From Cephalopachus bancanus (lineage: Eukaryota > Chordata > Mammalia > Primates > Tarsiidae), in the NCBI GenBank assembly GCA_027257055.1, contig JAPVLO010000161.1, forward strand, positions 1,364,001-1,428,000: a stretch of DNA of 64,000 nucleotides, read 5' to 3'. Under the pieces are notes generated by a model, which searched no databases, was not told where the DNA came from, and was given only the letters and a program-made list of their open reading frames with translations. Both the position numbers and the translations under genes were made by a program. Position 1 is the first letter of the stretch. The number at the start of each line of letters is the position of its first letter. Positions 46,418 through 58,480 of this stretch are shown piece by piece.

Positions 46418-47655
46418 TTTCATTTTTTAAAATTTTATTTTAATGATGTGGGGTACAATTTGGGGTTAGATATACAAATGGTCATTATACAGGTAAAGTT
46501 TAGGCCTCACTTTGATCCCCACCTCACCTGGTTTGAGATCAGGAACTCTAACTGATTGTGCACCCTCCACCCCGGGCAGTTTTTCACTACTGCCAATCCC
46601 TTTCTTATAGTGTTATGATAATTGTTCAGGGTCTGCTTATGGGTAAGAACATGTAGTACTTAGTTCTTTGTTTCTGTAATAGATCACTCAGTATTATAGA
46701 CTCTAATTCCATTCAAATTGCTGCAAAGTTCATAATTTTGTCATTCTTTATGGTTGTATAATATTCTATCGTGTATATGTACCACATTTTTTAAGTCAGT
46801 CCATTTTTGATGGGCAACACGGTTGGTTCCATGTTTTTGCTATTATGAGTAATGCTGCAATATATATGCATGTGCAGGTATCTTTTTCATAGAGTGATAT
46901 GAGTTTCTCTGGGTATATTCCCATAATGGGGATTGCTGGGTCATAAGAAAGGTCCATTTTTAGATCTTTTAGGAATCACCACACTGTTTTCCACAGAGGT
47001 TATGCTAGTTTACAATCCCACCAATAGTGTAGGAGTGTTCCCTTTTCTCTGCATCCTCTCCAGCATCTGTTGTTTTTTGAGTTATTGATCATGGCCATCT
47101 TGACTGGAACTAGGTGGTATCTCAGTGTGGTTTTAATTTGCATTTTTTTGTTGATTAATAAGGCTGAGCATTTTTTCATGTATTTGTTGGCTGCTCATAT
47201 GTCTTCTTTTGAGAAGTCTCTATTCATATCTTTTGCCCACTCTGTAATGGGGCTGTTTGTTTTTTTCTTTTCGGCATGTTTTGAGTTCCTTGCAGATCCT
47301 AGATGTTAGGCCTTTGTCAGATATTCAGTTGGCAAATATTTTTTCCCATTCTGTGGGTTGTCTTCCCTCTCTCTTGATGGTTTCTTTTCCAAGATTCTTA
47401 TAGTTTGAGGTTTTACATTTAAGTCTTTGATCCACTTAGAGTTTATTTTTGTGTGTGTGATAGGTAGGCATCATGTTTTAATCTTCTGCATGTGGTCAGT
47501 CAGTTTTCCCAGCACCACTTACTGAATAAGTTCTCCTCTCCCCCATGGTTGTTAGTGGAGGCTTTGTCAAAGACGAGTTGGTTGAGAAATTGAGGTTTTG
47601 CTTCCGGAATCTCTATCCTATTCCCTTGGTCTATATGCCTGTTCTTGCTAGTTCA
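46418..47655 (-). mobile_element. 5'-truncated L1 (3' UTR and ORF2 end), antisense
   Basis: Starts at the T-rich tail with 'atgatgtggggtacaatttg', runs through the 3' UTR ('ctgccaatccctttcttata'), the 'tgtaccacattttt' site (unoccupied here) and ORF2 to 'ctatatgcctgttcttg'. It is co-linear with the 8187-10130 copy but shorter and lacks its Alu. One block near 47390 is deleted relative to that copy. Confidence 0.88.
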
Positions 47656-49629
47656 GTTTTCTATATATGGTTTTAAATCTTAGAGATTTAGTGTTTGGTT
47701 AAAATAATATTAATATTTTAAATTTTTGAGGCATATTGCCAAAAGCTTTCCAGAAAGATTACACCAAATAGTACTGACCTTGGCTAAAAAGGCCCCTGCA
47801 CTGGTTCCACACTTTTCTGAACCCCCTTCTGGCCTTCTTCAGGCCATGGAACTTATTTTGGGTATGGTCAACGGTCACTTCCCATGATCCCTAGTCTTCT
47901 GGTCATGCTCCAAGTACCTGGTATCCAGGAATTCCCTACCAAGGGTACTTTGGCAGCTTCTAGGTTTTCTGTACTTCTTTCCTGGGCCATCTTCTCAAGG
48001 GTAGACTTCATCTGCAGTGTATGCGTGTATGTGTAACCTTGGGCCTGCTTGTGAGGTGGATGGGTACCTCAAAAGATCTTGGATATGCAGTTGGGGTGTC
48101 CACATCATATGCAAAAGTCCATATAGTACCAGTAGAGCTAGATATGAGAGGAGGAGGGTAACGGGCCATGACCCAGGAGCCTGGGCTCACGTTCCTCATG
48201 CCACCAAGTTCTATCAAGAACTCCTGGAAATCCAAGTCATTATAAAAGTGTATTTGTCCAGGTCGGAAGATTGAAAATACTGAATTGAACAGTTTGTTAG
48301 CTTTGCTCAGAACTTTTGAATATTTAGGGGGCCTTGGGATGTACACTTGTCCTGGGCCTTGAGTTTGTTGGTCAAGGAACTGGTACCCATTTTTATTCTT
48401 ACCAACATCTGTGAGTGCTCCTGCTCACCGACATGATAAATTTTGATTATCCTTTGCTAATTTAGTGGGTGTCTAAATGATTATTTTAACCTACACTTTA
48501 AAAATATTTAGCCATTCATGTTTTTATCTTGTTAATGGTGTATCTTCTTGGTTTATCTACTGGGCCTCAGAGTTTTTCTTATATGTCTTTAAGCTTGTCT
48601 TTATATTAAAGATAATGACCCTTGTATGTGTGACACCAAGCCCAGAGCTGTAAATGTATTGTTTTCCCAATCCCTCCCCTTCCTCCTCCTCAGTAAAACT
48701 GGCTTTTGTTTATCAGGGGAGAAGATGGGACCAGCGAGTGAGGACTGAGTATACTCTGAGAGTTCTAGGGGCCCATTTGATTATAGTCATCAAGTGGCCC
48801 ACAAAGCAATGAGGGGCTCAGAACCAATCAAAATCAGGAAGATGAGCACAGGGAAGAGAACACCAAAGTAGGGAATGCTGGGAGGGTCATGAGAGTGTGG
48901 ACCGTCACTTGTGGCTTGGTTTGCCGTTGATAAATTCCTGGACTGGTGAGGACCAGATTCACATATGGGTCCTGCTGCTGGGGATGTATTGGTTGTCCAT
49001 AAGTGCATAAGGAACTGAACTTTTGAGTTGAGAGTCTAACTGACATGAATATCACAGAGATCACAGAGCAAAGTCAATGCTTCCCTAAAATCATCTCCGG
49101 TCAACAAGGTATCTTTCCAGTTAAACCACAAATACCCAAGTTGCTGCCTCAGGGGTCTTCACCCTATTTCTTTCTTCAGACACCAAAGCAGAATCTCTTT
49201 ATTTCATTCAGAGAGCTGGCCAGTAAATGCTCTAATTATAAGTTGAAAGGAATAAAATAAAATCATTTGGTAGAATGGTTTTAATTAGAATTTAGTGAGT
49301 CGAGCAAGCAATTAGTGCATCTAAGAATGGAGACTCTATACACATATTTGTCTCTGTTGAGCTTCACTGATTTAAATGAGCATTTGACTCAGATTCCTCA
49401 AGTTAAACAAAGACCATCATAATGATAATTATAAGAAGAATGTCGCCTGAGCTAATAGAAAATTGTAAAAGCGATCACTCTGTGTCCTCCCAGTTCCCAA
49501 TGATTGGCTTCATGGCAGTACCATTTCAGAGCAGGCCATACCATTTTCAAGACAGTCAAGATTATTAATTAATTTTAAATGTTTGTATAGTAAAAGGGGA
49601 AAAGAAATAAAACTATCATGTTTGAAGAG
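47656..49629. other. Unassigned DNA with a minus-strand coding-like frame
   Basis: The minus frame from about 48432 to 48008 (about 140 codons without a stop, no ATG at its start) translates to a normal-looking mix of residues. Shorter open segments follow in shifted frames down to about 47880. I cannot match it to a family. It might be a decayed retrocopy or chance. The remainder, 48440-49629, shows nothing I recognise. Confidence 0.2.
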
Positions 49630-49795
49630 TTTGTGTATATCATCTCGCTTCCACTTTGTACAAGGTGTGGAGGGTGTTATAATAGATGTAATTTAAAACA
49701 TTAACCGAGGCCCAGAAAGACAAAGCCATTCCAAAGCTTGGACAGCCAGTAAGGATAGAACCCTGTTTAATTTGAATCCAGAAATTTTGCTCTTT
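49630..49795 (-). repeat. MIR SINE, antisense
   Basis: 'gtatatcatctcgcttccac', 'ccgaggcccagaaagacaaa' and 'ttggacagccagtaaggata' are MIR in reverse. Confidence 0.5.
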
Positions 49796-49974
49796 CCAAG
49801 GGATTTAGAATCTCTTAAATATGAATGACTAATTTAAATGCCCAAAAGAGAACACTGAATTGCCCCGGGAACAGTCTGATTTCTATGTGTCCAGTATGAT
49901 CTCACTCTCCAACAGGGAGGTGAGAACTACAGGAGCTGAGAGTGATGCTGGCTCTTTCACAGGCTAAGCAGGTG

Positions 49975-50165
49975 TCACACCACTGCTACTCAATCTTACC
50001 CACACAATGGAATCACTGGGGAAAGTCAAAAAATATTGAGGACAGGCTCCACTCCTGGAGGTTCTGAGTTTCACTGGGAGATAGCATAGCCTGGATCTGG
50101 GCATTTTTTCAAACTCTTCAGTTCTTTCTAACAAGGTGAAGCCAAGATCGAGGACCCCTGAGCTC
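49975..50165. mobile_element. MER5-like hAT MITE
   Basis: 'ccacacaatggaatcactgg', 'ggaggttctgagtttcactg' and 'agatcgaggacccctga' fit a diverged MER5A-type element. Confidence 0.45.
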
Positions 50166-50299
50166 CAGGCACAATGAGCATTGAAAGGAGGTTGTGGAAG
50201 TTCCATTTAAGAGTGAAAATGTCACTTCCCTGAGCTTTGCAGGGCGGTGTCCATGATCTTCTCCTTAGCTCTGTTCCAGCCCTGGACCTGGCAAAGAGT

Positions 50300-50500
50300 C
50301 ATCAATAACAGAGTGAAAGACCCCAGTGGGGATCCTGGCTTGATCATTTACTGGCATTGTAATTTTGACCAAAAAATTTCATCTGAGTCATAGTCGTCTA
50401 TAAAATAAAGATAAGGAGAACTGCCTGGTTGGACTAGGGTAAAGATTTTTTTAAAATGCATGCCTACCATGCCTAGCAAATCATATGTGCCAATAACTGA
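50300..50500 (+). repeat. MIR SINE, sense
   Basis: 'ggggatcctggcttgatcat' through 'catagtcgtctataaaataa' to 'gcctagcaaatcatatgtgc' follows the MIR order. Confidence 0.5.
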
Positions 50501-50528
50501 TAACTACTTGTTTAAACAGTTTGATCAG

Positions 50529-50821
50529 GTTGGGTAGGGTGGCTCAGCCTGTAATCCCAGCACTTTGGAAGCCCAAGGTGAGAGGATTGCCTGAGCCCAG
50601 GAAGGAGTTCAAGACCAGCTTGGGCAACTTGGTGAGACTTCATCTCTACAATAAATCAAAAAATTAGCCGGACATGGTCACATGCCTGTAGTTCCAGCTA
50701 CTTGGAAGGCTGAGGCTGAAGGATCATCTGAACCCAGCAGATAGAGGCTGAGGTGGCCATGAATGTGCCACTGCACTCCTGCCTGGGCAACAGAGTGAGA
50801 CTCCAACTCAAAAAAAAAAAT
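50529..50821 (+). mobile_element. Alu SINE, full length, sense
   Basis: 'gttgggtagggtggctcagc' to 'gagactccaactc' and poly-A. It keeps 'cccagcactttggaagccca', closer to ancestral Alu than most neighbours. Confidence 0.92.
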
Positions 50822-51128
50822 TGTTTGAGTCTTGAAGGTAGAGGTCAGATTTTTCTGAACCTCTCCATAGGCAGCACCTGGAATATAGTGCAGGTTTACT
50901 TTGTACCGTAACTGATACTATCATCCTGAATTTTCCTATACCAAGAGCTATATCATGAATGAGATTTATATTCTTTAACTCTTAAATACACCATATATTA
51001 TTATTACTCACTAACACCTTGGTCCAGTGACTGTGGATTCTCCAGAAGACTAAAGCAAATAGATTTGGGATACATTGTATGCTAGAGGTAAAATCTGTTT
51101 AGCATTGTGTATGTATACCAGCATACAA

Positions 51129-51660
51129 AGACACAAAGACTATTTTGATTCTGATTAAGTTAATCAAGTTCTCCTGGCTTCAGAAACCACATCTGTAAAA
51201 TGAGAATAATTCAGCGAATCTATGAGCTACGTCTTAATTTAGAAACTGTGAAAGTTGCTGGTGCTTTTCATTAAATATTTCCCACTCTCTGCCTTCTGGG
51301 CACAAGGCAGAATTATTGTGTCCTGGTTCCCTTTAGGCCAAGGTGGGGCCATGTGACTATCATGTAGTGAGTTGTAAATGAAACTGAGCATATGTCACTT
51401 TTAGGTGAGAGCACTTTGTTGCTATCTTGGGCTTTCCAGAGTTATCTTTCTACCTAACATGAATCCACCAGCAACTTTGAGATGGATGCTGTTTCCACTA
51501 GCCTGGGTCTTGCAGTAAACGGAGGCCACCTGCTAACCTGCAATGGATATGTAGCATGAGCAAGATGAGGACTTTTATTAAGTCATTGGGGTTTGGAAGT
51601 TGCTTGTTATCACAACTCAACTTAGCTTAACCTGTCTGATGCAATAATCAAATGAGATAT
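51129..51660 (+). repeat. Direct repeat copy A (about 532 bp)
   Basis: Starts 'agacacaaagactattttga' and ends 'caataatcaaatgagatat'. It matches 52527-53059 along its whole length with roughly 94% identity by eye and a few small indels. The content is a MIR piece ('aaaccacatctgtaaaatga') followed by an LTR-like block ('gggtcttgcagtaaacgg', 'cttagcttaacctgtctga'). Confidence 0.95.
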
Positions 51661-51710
51661 TCCAAAATATATCATTGCAAAATATATTTGATGGAACATT
51701 TTTCAGTGTT

Positions 51711-52257
51711 TGTACTAGTCAAGGTTCTTCAGAGAGACAAAACCAATAGGGTATAATAGGATACACAGAGAGACAGCTATGCAAGAGAGAATTCATTAGG
51801 GGAACTGTCCAGCACAATTACAGGGGCTGGAAAGTCCCCCAAGAGGCCACCTGCAAGCTAGAGACATAGGGAAGCTGGCAGTGTGGCTCAGTCCAAGCCC
51901 AAAGGCTTCAGAGTCAAAAATCCTGAGACCCCGATGGTCACTGGTGCAAGTGCCAAAGTTCAAAGACTAGAGAACCTGGAGTTCTGGTTTCCAGGGGCCG
52001 AAGAAGAAGGGTGTCTCAGCTGCAAAAGAGAGAGAGCAATTTTACCTTTCCTCTGCTGTTTTGTTCTATTCAGGCCCTCAGCCAACAGGATGGTGCCTGT
52101 CCACGTTGGGGGTGGATCTTCCGTACCCAGTCCACTGATTCAAATGCCAATCTCTCTCAGAAACACCCTCACAGACATATTCAGAAATAATGTCTTACCC
52201 GTTACCTGTGTGTCCCTTAATCCAGTCAAGTTGACACCTAAAATCATCACCATAACA
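51711..52257 (-). mobile_element. MLT2-type LTR (HERV-L), antisense
   Basis: 'tgtactagtcaaggttcttc' then 'agagagacaaaaccaatagg' begins it. It ends 'caagttgacacctaaaatca' and 'ccataaca', the reverse complement of the MLT2 start. Intermediate 'gttttgttctattcaggccc' also matches. It lies between the two direct-repeat copies. The 126-codon frame at 51883-52263 is inside it and not a gene. Confidence 0.8.
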
Positions 52258-52526
52258 AAGTAAACATTCTAAAGGACTCAGTCTGGGGAAATTCATCCTG
52301 GTTTAAATTGTGCAGTCAAAAGATAGTCCTAGGAAAGGAGCCAGCGAGATGGTCAGGAGGCCAAGAACTTGTATGGTGCCTGTCATTTCGGAAGTTTGGC
52401 ACCAGCGTTCAAGTCAAGATATTCAGATTTATCAATTTACCTACAGACTGGCTTTTTCTAGTTAACAGATTCACAGATACTGAAAGCAAAATAAATCATC
52501 TGGCATAGAAGAATGGAATTTTATTA
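52258..52526. other. Unassigned spacer between MLT2 and repeat copy B
   Basis: About 270 bases with no recognised element and no counterpart upstream of copy A. Confidence 0.4.
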
Positions 52527-53059
52527 AGACACAAAGACTATTTTGACTATTTTGATTAAGTTAATCAAGCTCTCCTGGCTTCAGAAACCTCATCTGTAAA
52601 ATGAGAATAATACAGTGAATCTATGAGCTATGTCTTAATTTAGAAACTGTGAAAGTTGGTGGTGCTTTTCATCAAATATTTCCCACTCTCTGCCTTCTGG
52701 GCACAAGGTAGAATTGTGTCCTGGTTCCCTTTAGGCCAAGGTGGGGCCATGTGACTATCATGCAGTGAGTTGTAAATGGAACGGAGCATATGTCACTTAT
52801 AGGTGAGAGCACTCTTGTTGCTATCTTGGGCTTTCCAGAGCTATCTTTCTCCCTGACATGACTCCACCAGCAACTTTGAGATGGATGCTGTTTCTACTAG
52901 CCTGGGTCTTGCAGTGAACAGAGGCCACCTGCTAACCTGCAATGGACATGTAGCATGAGCAAGATGAGGACTTTTATTAAGTCATGGGGGTTTGGAAGTT
53001 GTTTGTTACCGCAACACAACTTAGCTTAACCTGTCTGATGCAATAATCAAATGAGATAT
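52527..53059 (+). repeat. Direct repeat copy B (about 533 bp)
   Basis: The second copy of 51129-51660. Beyond its end the sequence reads 'cacataatagatgctcagga' and 'aatgttaatcc', which is the natural MIR 3' tail. Copy A lacks this continuation. Copy B therefore looks like the original locus and copy A the derived one. Confidence 0.93.
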
Positions 53060-54229
53060 CACATAATAGATGCTCAGGAAATGTTAATCCATTTCTTTCT
53101 ACAGTGGGGAGAGGAGCACATTCTTTAATTGGCTCACACAATTTGAACACAGATCACTCATACTGGTCATCAGGTGTACCCAGAAAAATAATACGTATCA
53201 GAAAGTATGTACATGGCATTAGAACCAAAGTAGTTGGGATAGTTTATATTTTGAGGGATATGCTTATTTGGGGATTTTTATTCAGTCTTCTTTTTTCAAC
53301 AAAAATGTATAATGGGCTTCCAGAAAATGGTTGATAAACTGAATTGAGTTTCATATCTTGGGCATCAGTTAATCGTGTTGCTCCTCATAACAAAGCGAAA
53401 ACAGGTGCAGGGCAGACACAAAGGCTCCCAGTTACAGAGGACCCTTGTCTCCTGATACCACACTTCCATCTTCACTCAAGTCTCTCTTTCTTCCTCCCTT
53501 CCCTCTTAAATAATTCTGGATTTAGCACTTTGTCCCATTTTACATAAGTAGCTGCATTTTTACTTCTGACTTGGCATGGCAACCCAGCCCTTGCTGGCAT
53601 GAGCTTATAAACACTAACTGAAAATGTTTCTCATTAACATGCTCTTGGGAGTCTCAGAGAATCCTGAGCTCAGCTGAGGCATGTTTAGTGGCACTGCTGG
53701 CTCCTGCATGCAGACACTTGACCTGCATGATTTTCCTACTGGGGGGTGAAAGCAAACCTTTGTTGTCTTAACATAAAGCACAGGCTGTTTTCGCCAGAGC
53801 CAGGGTTGCTGGGCCTGGTTCCCTGTCTCCCAGGCTTTCTCTTCTCGCAGCAGCTGGGGCCTCAGATACCCACCTGCAGGCCCTGCAGGCCTGCACTTCC
53901 TTTTCTTGCTTTAGGGAAGACAAAGGAGTATAAAGACTGTGAGCATCTTGGCTTCTAGAATGTGAGTCAGGTCCTGTCCTTAAGCTGTCAGCATGTGGGC
54001 TTTTGTAGAATATCCCCACCTCATTCCCTGCCTTGGTTTCTGTTCTAGAACAGAAATCCAAGGAGTGTCCCAGCACCAGTCACTGTGCCCTGATCTGCTC
54101 CAATCAATCCCTGAACTGACATCGGATGCCACTGTTAAGGGTGCCAGTTAATACAGATTGTCCCCTTTTCCTCCCTGGAAGCTGCCTAAAGAATTTCCTA
54201 GTCCTAAGGCCTTGTCCATCCTTTTGTTT
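53060..54229. other. Unassigned unique DNA
   Basis: No gene or repeat recognised apart from the MIR tail at 53060-53090. Frames at 53746-54076 are open on both strands in GC-richer DNA and have no domain. Confidence 0.3.
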
Positions 54230-54605
54230 TTTATAAAATTTTTTATTTTAAAGATGTGGGGTACAATTCAGGGTTAGGTATATAAGTGTTCATTACACAG
54301 GTACTTTTCCTTGTTGATGAGGCGTGCTCCCCTCTCCCAGCAGATTCCCACCACTGCTAATCCTTTTCTTATAGTATTATGATAATTGTTTAAGGTCCAC
54401 TTATGAGTGAGAACATGTGATACTTGGTTCTTTGTTTCTGTGATAGATCACTCAGTATTATAGACTCAAAATCCATCCAGGTTGCTGTGAAGTTCATAAT
54501 TTTGTCCTTTATGACTGCATAATATTCCATCATGTATATATACAACATTTTTTGTTCAGTCCATTTTGATGGGCAGGATGGTTGGTTTCTTTTAAATATC
54601 ATTAT
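54230..54605 (-). mobile_element. L1 3' end, antisense (arm 1 of a fold-back)
   Basis: 'ttaaagatgtggggtacaat' then 'tcagggttaggtatataagt' through 'cacttatgagtgagaacatg' and 'ccattttgatgggcaggatg'. It ends abruptly and is followed by the same L1 region in the opposite orientation. Confidence 0.88.
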
Positions 54606-54822
54606 TATAAAAAATGTGGTACATATACACAATGGAGTATTATGCAGCCATAAAGAAGGACAAACAATGGACTTCGCAGCAACTTGGATGGATTTAGAGT
54701 CGATCATACTCAGTGATCTGTCACAGAAACAAAGAACAGAGTACCATATGTTCTCACTCACAAGTGGATCTTGAACAATTATAATACTATAAGAAAGGGA
54801 TTGGCAGTAGTGGGAAACATTC
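54606..54822 (+). mobile_element. L1 3' region, sense (arm 2 of a fold-back)
   Basis: 'aatgtggtacatatacacaa', 'ggagtattatgcagccataa' to 'gaaagggattggcagtagtg'. It is the reverse complement of about 54351-54551, with no poly-A. Together with arm 1 it forms an inverted repeat of about 200 bp with a loop of about 55 bp. Confidence 0.88.
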
Positions 54823-55076
54823 TTTTTTATCCTTCAGACCTGCCATCTTTTTCATGCCTCATTTCAGATTTGCATATGCTGCACAAATGTGATTTTGGCC
54901 TTTTTTCTGATAAACTCTGCTTTTTACCTGGGTCAACTTCACCATAGTGGGATGAGACCTGGTCCAGTGCCCAGTTCCTCCTGAGCTGTTGTACCGCATG
55001 CTTCTACTGTATTAACTAAGTTAAGCCTAGAAAAGATGGGTAAACTGATTTAAAGATAAATAAGTAAATAACAATA

Positions 55077-55139
55077 AAGTCAGCCCTCCATATTCATGGG
55101 TTCCGCATCAGGGAATTCAACCAACTGAGAATTGAAAAT

Positions 55140-55187
<48 letters not shown>

Positions 55188-55436
55188 CATTGAATGGTGT
55201 GTCTGTCCTGAACAGATTTTTTACAAAACTCCTCATTTCCTAAACAAAATACTATAACAACTATTTACATAGTGTTTACATTGTACTAGGTATCATAAGT
55301 AATCTAGGTATGATTTAAAGTATGTGGAAGGATGTGTGTAGGTTACTTGCAAATGCTACATCCTTTTTTGTCAGTGGCTTTTGGTATCCACAGGAAGTTC
55401 TGGAACCAATCTCCCATGGATACCAAGTGACAACTG
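55077..55436. mobile_element. MER2-type Tigger MITE with CA expansion
   Basis: Begins 'aagtcagccctccatattca' directly after TA (55075-55076) and ends 'ataccaagtgacaactg'. 'acaactatttacatagtgtt' and 'ggtatcataagtaatctagg' are MER2 interior. A CA run at 55142-55187 has expanded within it. Confidence 0.82.
55142..55187. repeat. (CA)n microsatellite
   Basis: About 46 bases of pure alternating CA within the MER2-type element; likely polymorphic. Confidence 0.97.
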
Positions 55437-55448
55437 CATCATGTATAG

Positions 55449-56242
55449 TGTGATGGTTAATTTTGTGTGTTAATTTGGGTGTCCAGATAGCCGGTAAATA
55501 TTATTTCTGGTGTGTCTATGAGGCTGACCCAGGTGAGAAGTAAAGTCTTCAGAAGAAATCAGAACTCAAATCAAATTTGAATCTGGAGACTGTGTAAAGA
55601 AGATTCACACTCATCAGTGTGGGTGGCCTCTTCCAATCCATTAAGGGCTCAAGTAGAACCGTAAGGCAGAGGAATAAAGAATTCAATCTCTCTGAGCTGG
55701 AACATCGATATTCTCCAGCCCTTGGACTTCAGTGCTCCTGGTTCCGAGGTCTTTGGACTTAACCTGCTTCCCTCGTTCTCCAACTTCTTACAGACAACAG
55801 ATTGTGGGACTTCCTATCCTCTATAATCACATAAGACAATTCTTTTTTTTGAGTTGGAATCTCACTCTGTCGCCCAGGTTAGAGTTCAGTGGCACGCTCA
55901 CGGCCACCACAGCCTCGACCTGCTGGGCTAGGGTGATCCTTCTGCCTCAACCTTCCAAGTAGCTGGAACTACAGACACACGCATCATGCCCAGCTAAGTT
56001 TTGTGATTTATTGTAGACACGAGGTCTCACTAAGTTGCTCAGCTGGTCTCAAACCCCTGGACTCAGGCAATTCTCTCTCCTCAGCCTCCCAAAGGGCTGG
56101 AATTACAGGCTGAGCCACAGCTTCTGGCCCCATTCTTATTTTTTAATATTTATTTATATCTTAATTTTATATATCTATTGCATATGTCCATGTATATATT
56201 TAGTTAGTCATATTTCATTTCTTTGAGCACCTGACTAATACA
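55449..56242 (+). mobile_element. MLT2-type LTR, sense, Alu-interrupted
   Basis: Starts TGTGATGGTTAATTTTGTG and ends CTGACTAATACA, the MLT2 termini. TATAG (55444-55448) and TATGG (56243-56247) fit a 5-bp ERVL target duplication with one change. 'gtgggtggcctcttccaatc' and 'ctataatcacataag' are interior landmarks. An Alu sits at 55842-56129. Confidence 0.85.
55842..56129 (-). mobile_element. Older Alu SINE inside MLT2, antisense
   Basis: Poly-T and 'gagttggaatctcactctgt' to 'gctgagccacagcttctgg'. It is more diverged than most Alus here. Confidence 0.88.
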
Positions 56243-57989
56243 TATGGATATGGAAAAATAATCATAAAGATGTCTTCAAAGGAGCACATTTTAGGAAATA
56301 GTGTTTTATGGGATGATGTAACCCAAATGTCTTATACACTGAGGTGATGAATGTCTCTGTCTTCTCCTGTGAATGGGGCTAAGATCGCCTACCTGGTGAG
56401 AGTGTTGGAAAAGTCAGAAAAAGGTGTGTGGAGCACTAGTCCAGTAACCGGTATAACATTTATCTGGCAGTGTTATTTTTGCATACTCCACAATCAGTCT
56501 GTGCTTCTATCCCAGAGCCATCAAGGCTGCAGAGCAGTGAACACAGGAGAGACACTCCTGACTGTGGTCCCTGCTTAGACTGTCGTGTGGTTTGATGATC
56601 CCACAAAGGAAGCAGAGCCTGCAGAGATATATCCTGGGAGATCTGTATCTCCTCCCAGCCCTGACCCAACTAATCTACCTTTTCTAAACACTATTTAGCT
56701 CCAATGTACCGCCAGAGTCCAAAATGAAATAATCACCAATAGGATAAAGGATTCCCAAGGCAGGTCATTCTGCAAACTTTTCCCATGAGGTCAAAGCTCC
56801 TGGAAGCCAGGTGTACCCTCTGCCTTCAAATGCGATTATCTCGGGGCTTAGCCAGATGAGGATGCAAAGTGCAGAAACCTTGTATAGAGTTTATGTAACC
56901 CTAGTCGATTCCATAGGAATCATTGTCTGAGTTAGCTAATGGCAGGGTAGAGGACCTCCTACCGAGATTCCATTACCTTGTAATTTTCAGCTTGTTCACT
57001 GTTGCAATAAAACCCCTCTGTCTTATAATTCCCCAGCATTCACGTCTCATCTTCTCAAGAACTGAAGTATGTAAGATGCTTTCTGCTGGGGATTCATTGA
57101 GATAAGTTACTGAAGTCAAGCAGAGAGGCAGGCTTCCTGCACTCGGCTATTCATCTCAAAATTTATGTTCCTGCTTCCTTTTGAAGGTCTAATGTAATCA
57201 CAAACAATGTGCTTTCTGTATGTTTAAAAATTCATAAGTTTCCTGTACGATGAAGGTGGAGGGGTGAGGAACTCTCACACTTGGGTCTCATCAGCAATGG
57301 GAGGCTTGGAACAGTTGACTCGTTTTTGATGTAATTTCTACGGGACTGAAATGCCGCAGTCATTCAAAGCCATTCAGCGGGGAGGAGAAACGATGTATCC
57401 ACAAACTCATTAACCTGTCCTGGAAGTCAGGCTGTATGATCTGCCAGATCATCCCTTTCTTGCTTGAAAATTGCTGCTCCCTCCCATGTCTTGTTTTTTG
57501 GGCTCTGGATGATGTCCCTTTTCTCCCCTCTGTGTACACAGATGCCACTCTAGTTCTCAGCCTTAACACAGCCGTCAATCACATGTATCTCCCTGCCCCA
57601 GCAACCCCTCTCTATTTCACCCAGTTCACCATTCTTATGATCCTCCCAGAACAGTGTTCTCAAACCTGCCCACTGTAGGAGGTCCTATCCTGACTTTTAA
57701 TTGCCAAAGAGAGAATCAAATCCAAATGTCCCAGCAAAGGATTGAGGTCCATCTACTTCTGCTTCCCCCCACCTTAGAATTCCACAGCACAGGTTTTGAG
57801 AGCTGCTTCTGAGAGCCCCAGGAAAGCTCCGAAAAGGGAACAGGGTGGACAACACAAGGAGCTTTGAGGCGATGCCCCTAAATCCATTGCTCTCTGCGAG
57901 CCAGGCAGTTTCCTACCAAGAGAACTGTGTAGAATGACTTAAGGGAGAAAAACCTCTAAAGCACAAATTATAAGACATTCCTCCTAATC
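56243..57989. other. Unassigned unique DNA
   Basis: About 1.75 kb with no recognised gene or repeat. All frames are at most 80 codons and featureless. Confidence 0.3.
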
Positions 57990-58480
57990 GGAGGTGAGGG
58001 CCATGCCTCACATTTTGAATCTAGAGTTCATAACTACTTTGACTTATAGTGGATAGCAGAAGTAAGCCTATGTGTCCTCTGATGCTTCCAACTTGCTCTT
58101 AGAACTCTAAGGCTCCATGTAAGAAGTCTGACCACCATGAAGCTGCCATGTTATAAGGAAGCCCAAGCCATGTGAAGAGGCCATATGTAGGTGCTCTGGT
58201 TAACAGTGTCAACAGAGCCAGCCTCTGAATTATTCTATCCCAGGTACCAGATTTGTGAGTACAGAATCCTACAGCGAATTCCAGCCCTCAGCCATTGGAG
58301 TCACCATCAGATATTTGAAACTTCCCGGCTATGGTCCCACACATAATGGAGCAGAGACAGGACATTCTCAGTGTATCTGTTTGAATTGCTGCCCCCATGG
58401 AATCCATAAACATAATAAAAGTTTGTTATTTTAGGCCACTGAATTTGGGGTGCTAGTTATGCAGTAGTTAACGGAAAGGA
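57990..58480 (+). mobile_element. MLT1-type MaLR LTR, sense
   Basis: 'aggaagcccaagccatgtga' then 'agaggccatatgtaggtgct', and the 3' end 'aaagtttgttattttaggcc' plus 'actgaatttggggtgctagt' are MLT1 signatures. The 5' part is weak. Confidence 0.65.

Noticed and set aside
51883..52263. 126-codon plus frame
   Set aside because: Entirely within the antisense MLT2 LTR.
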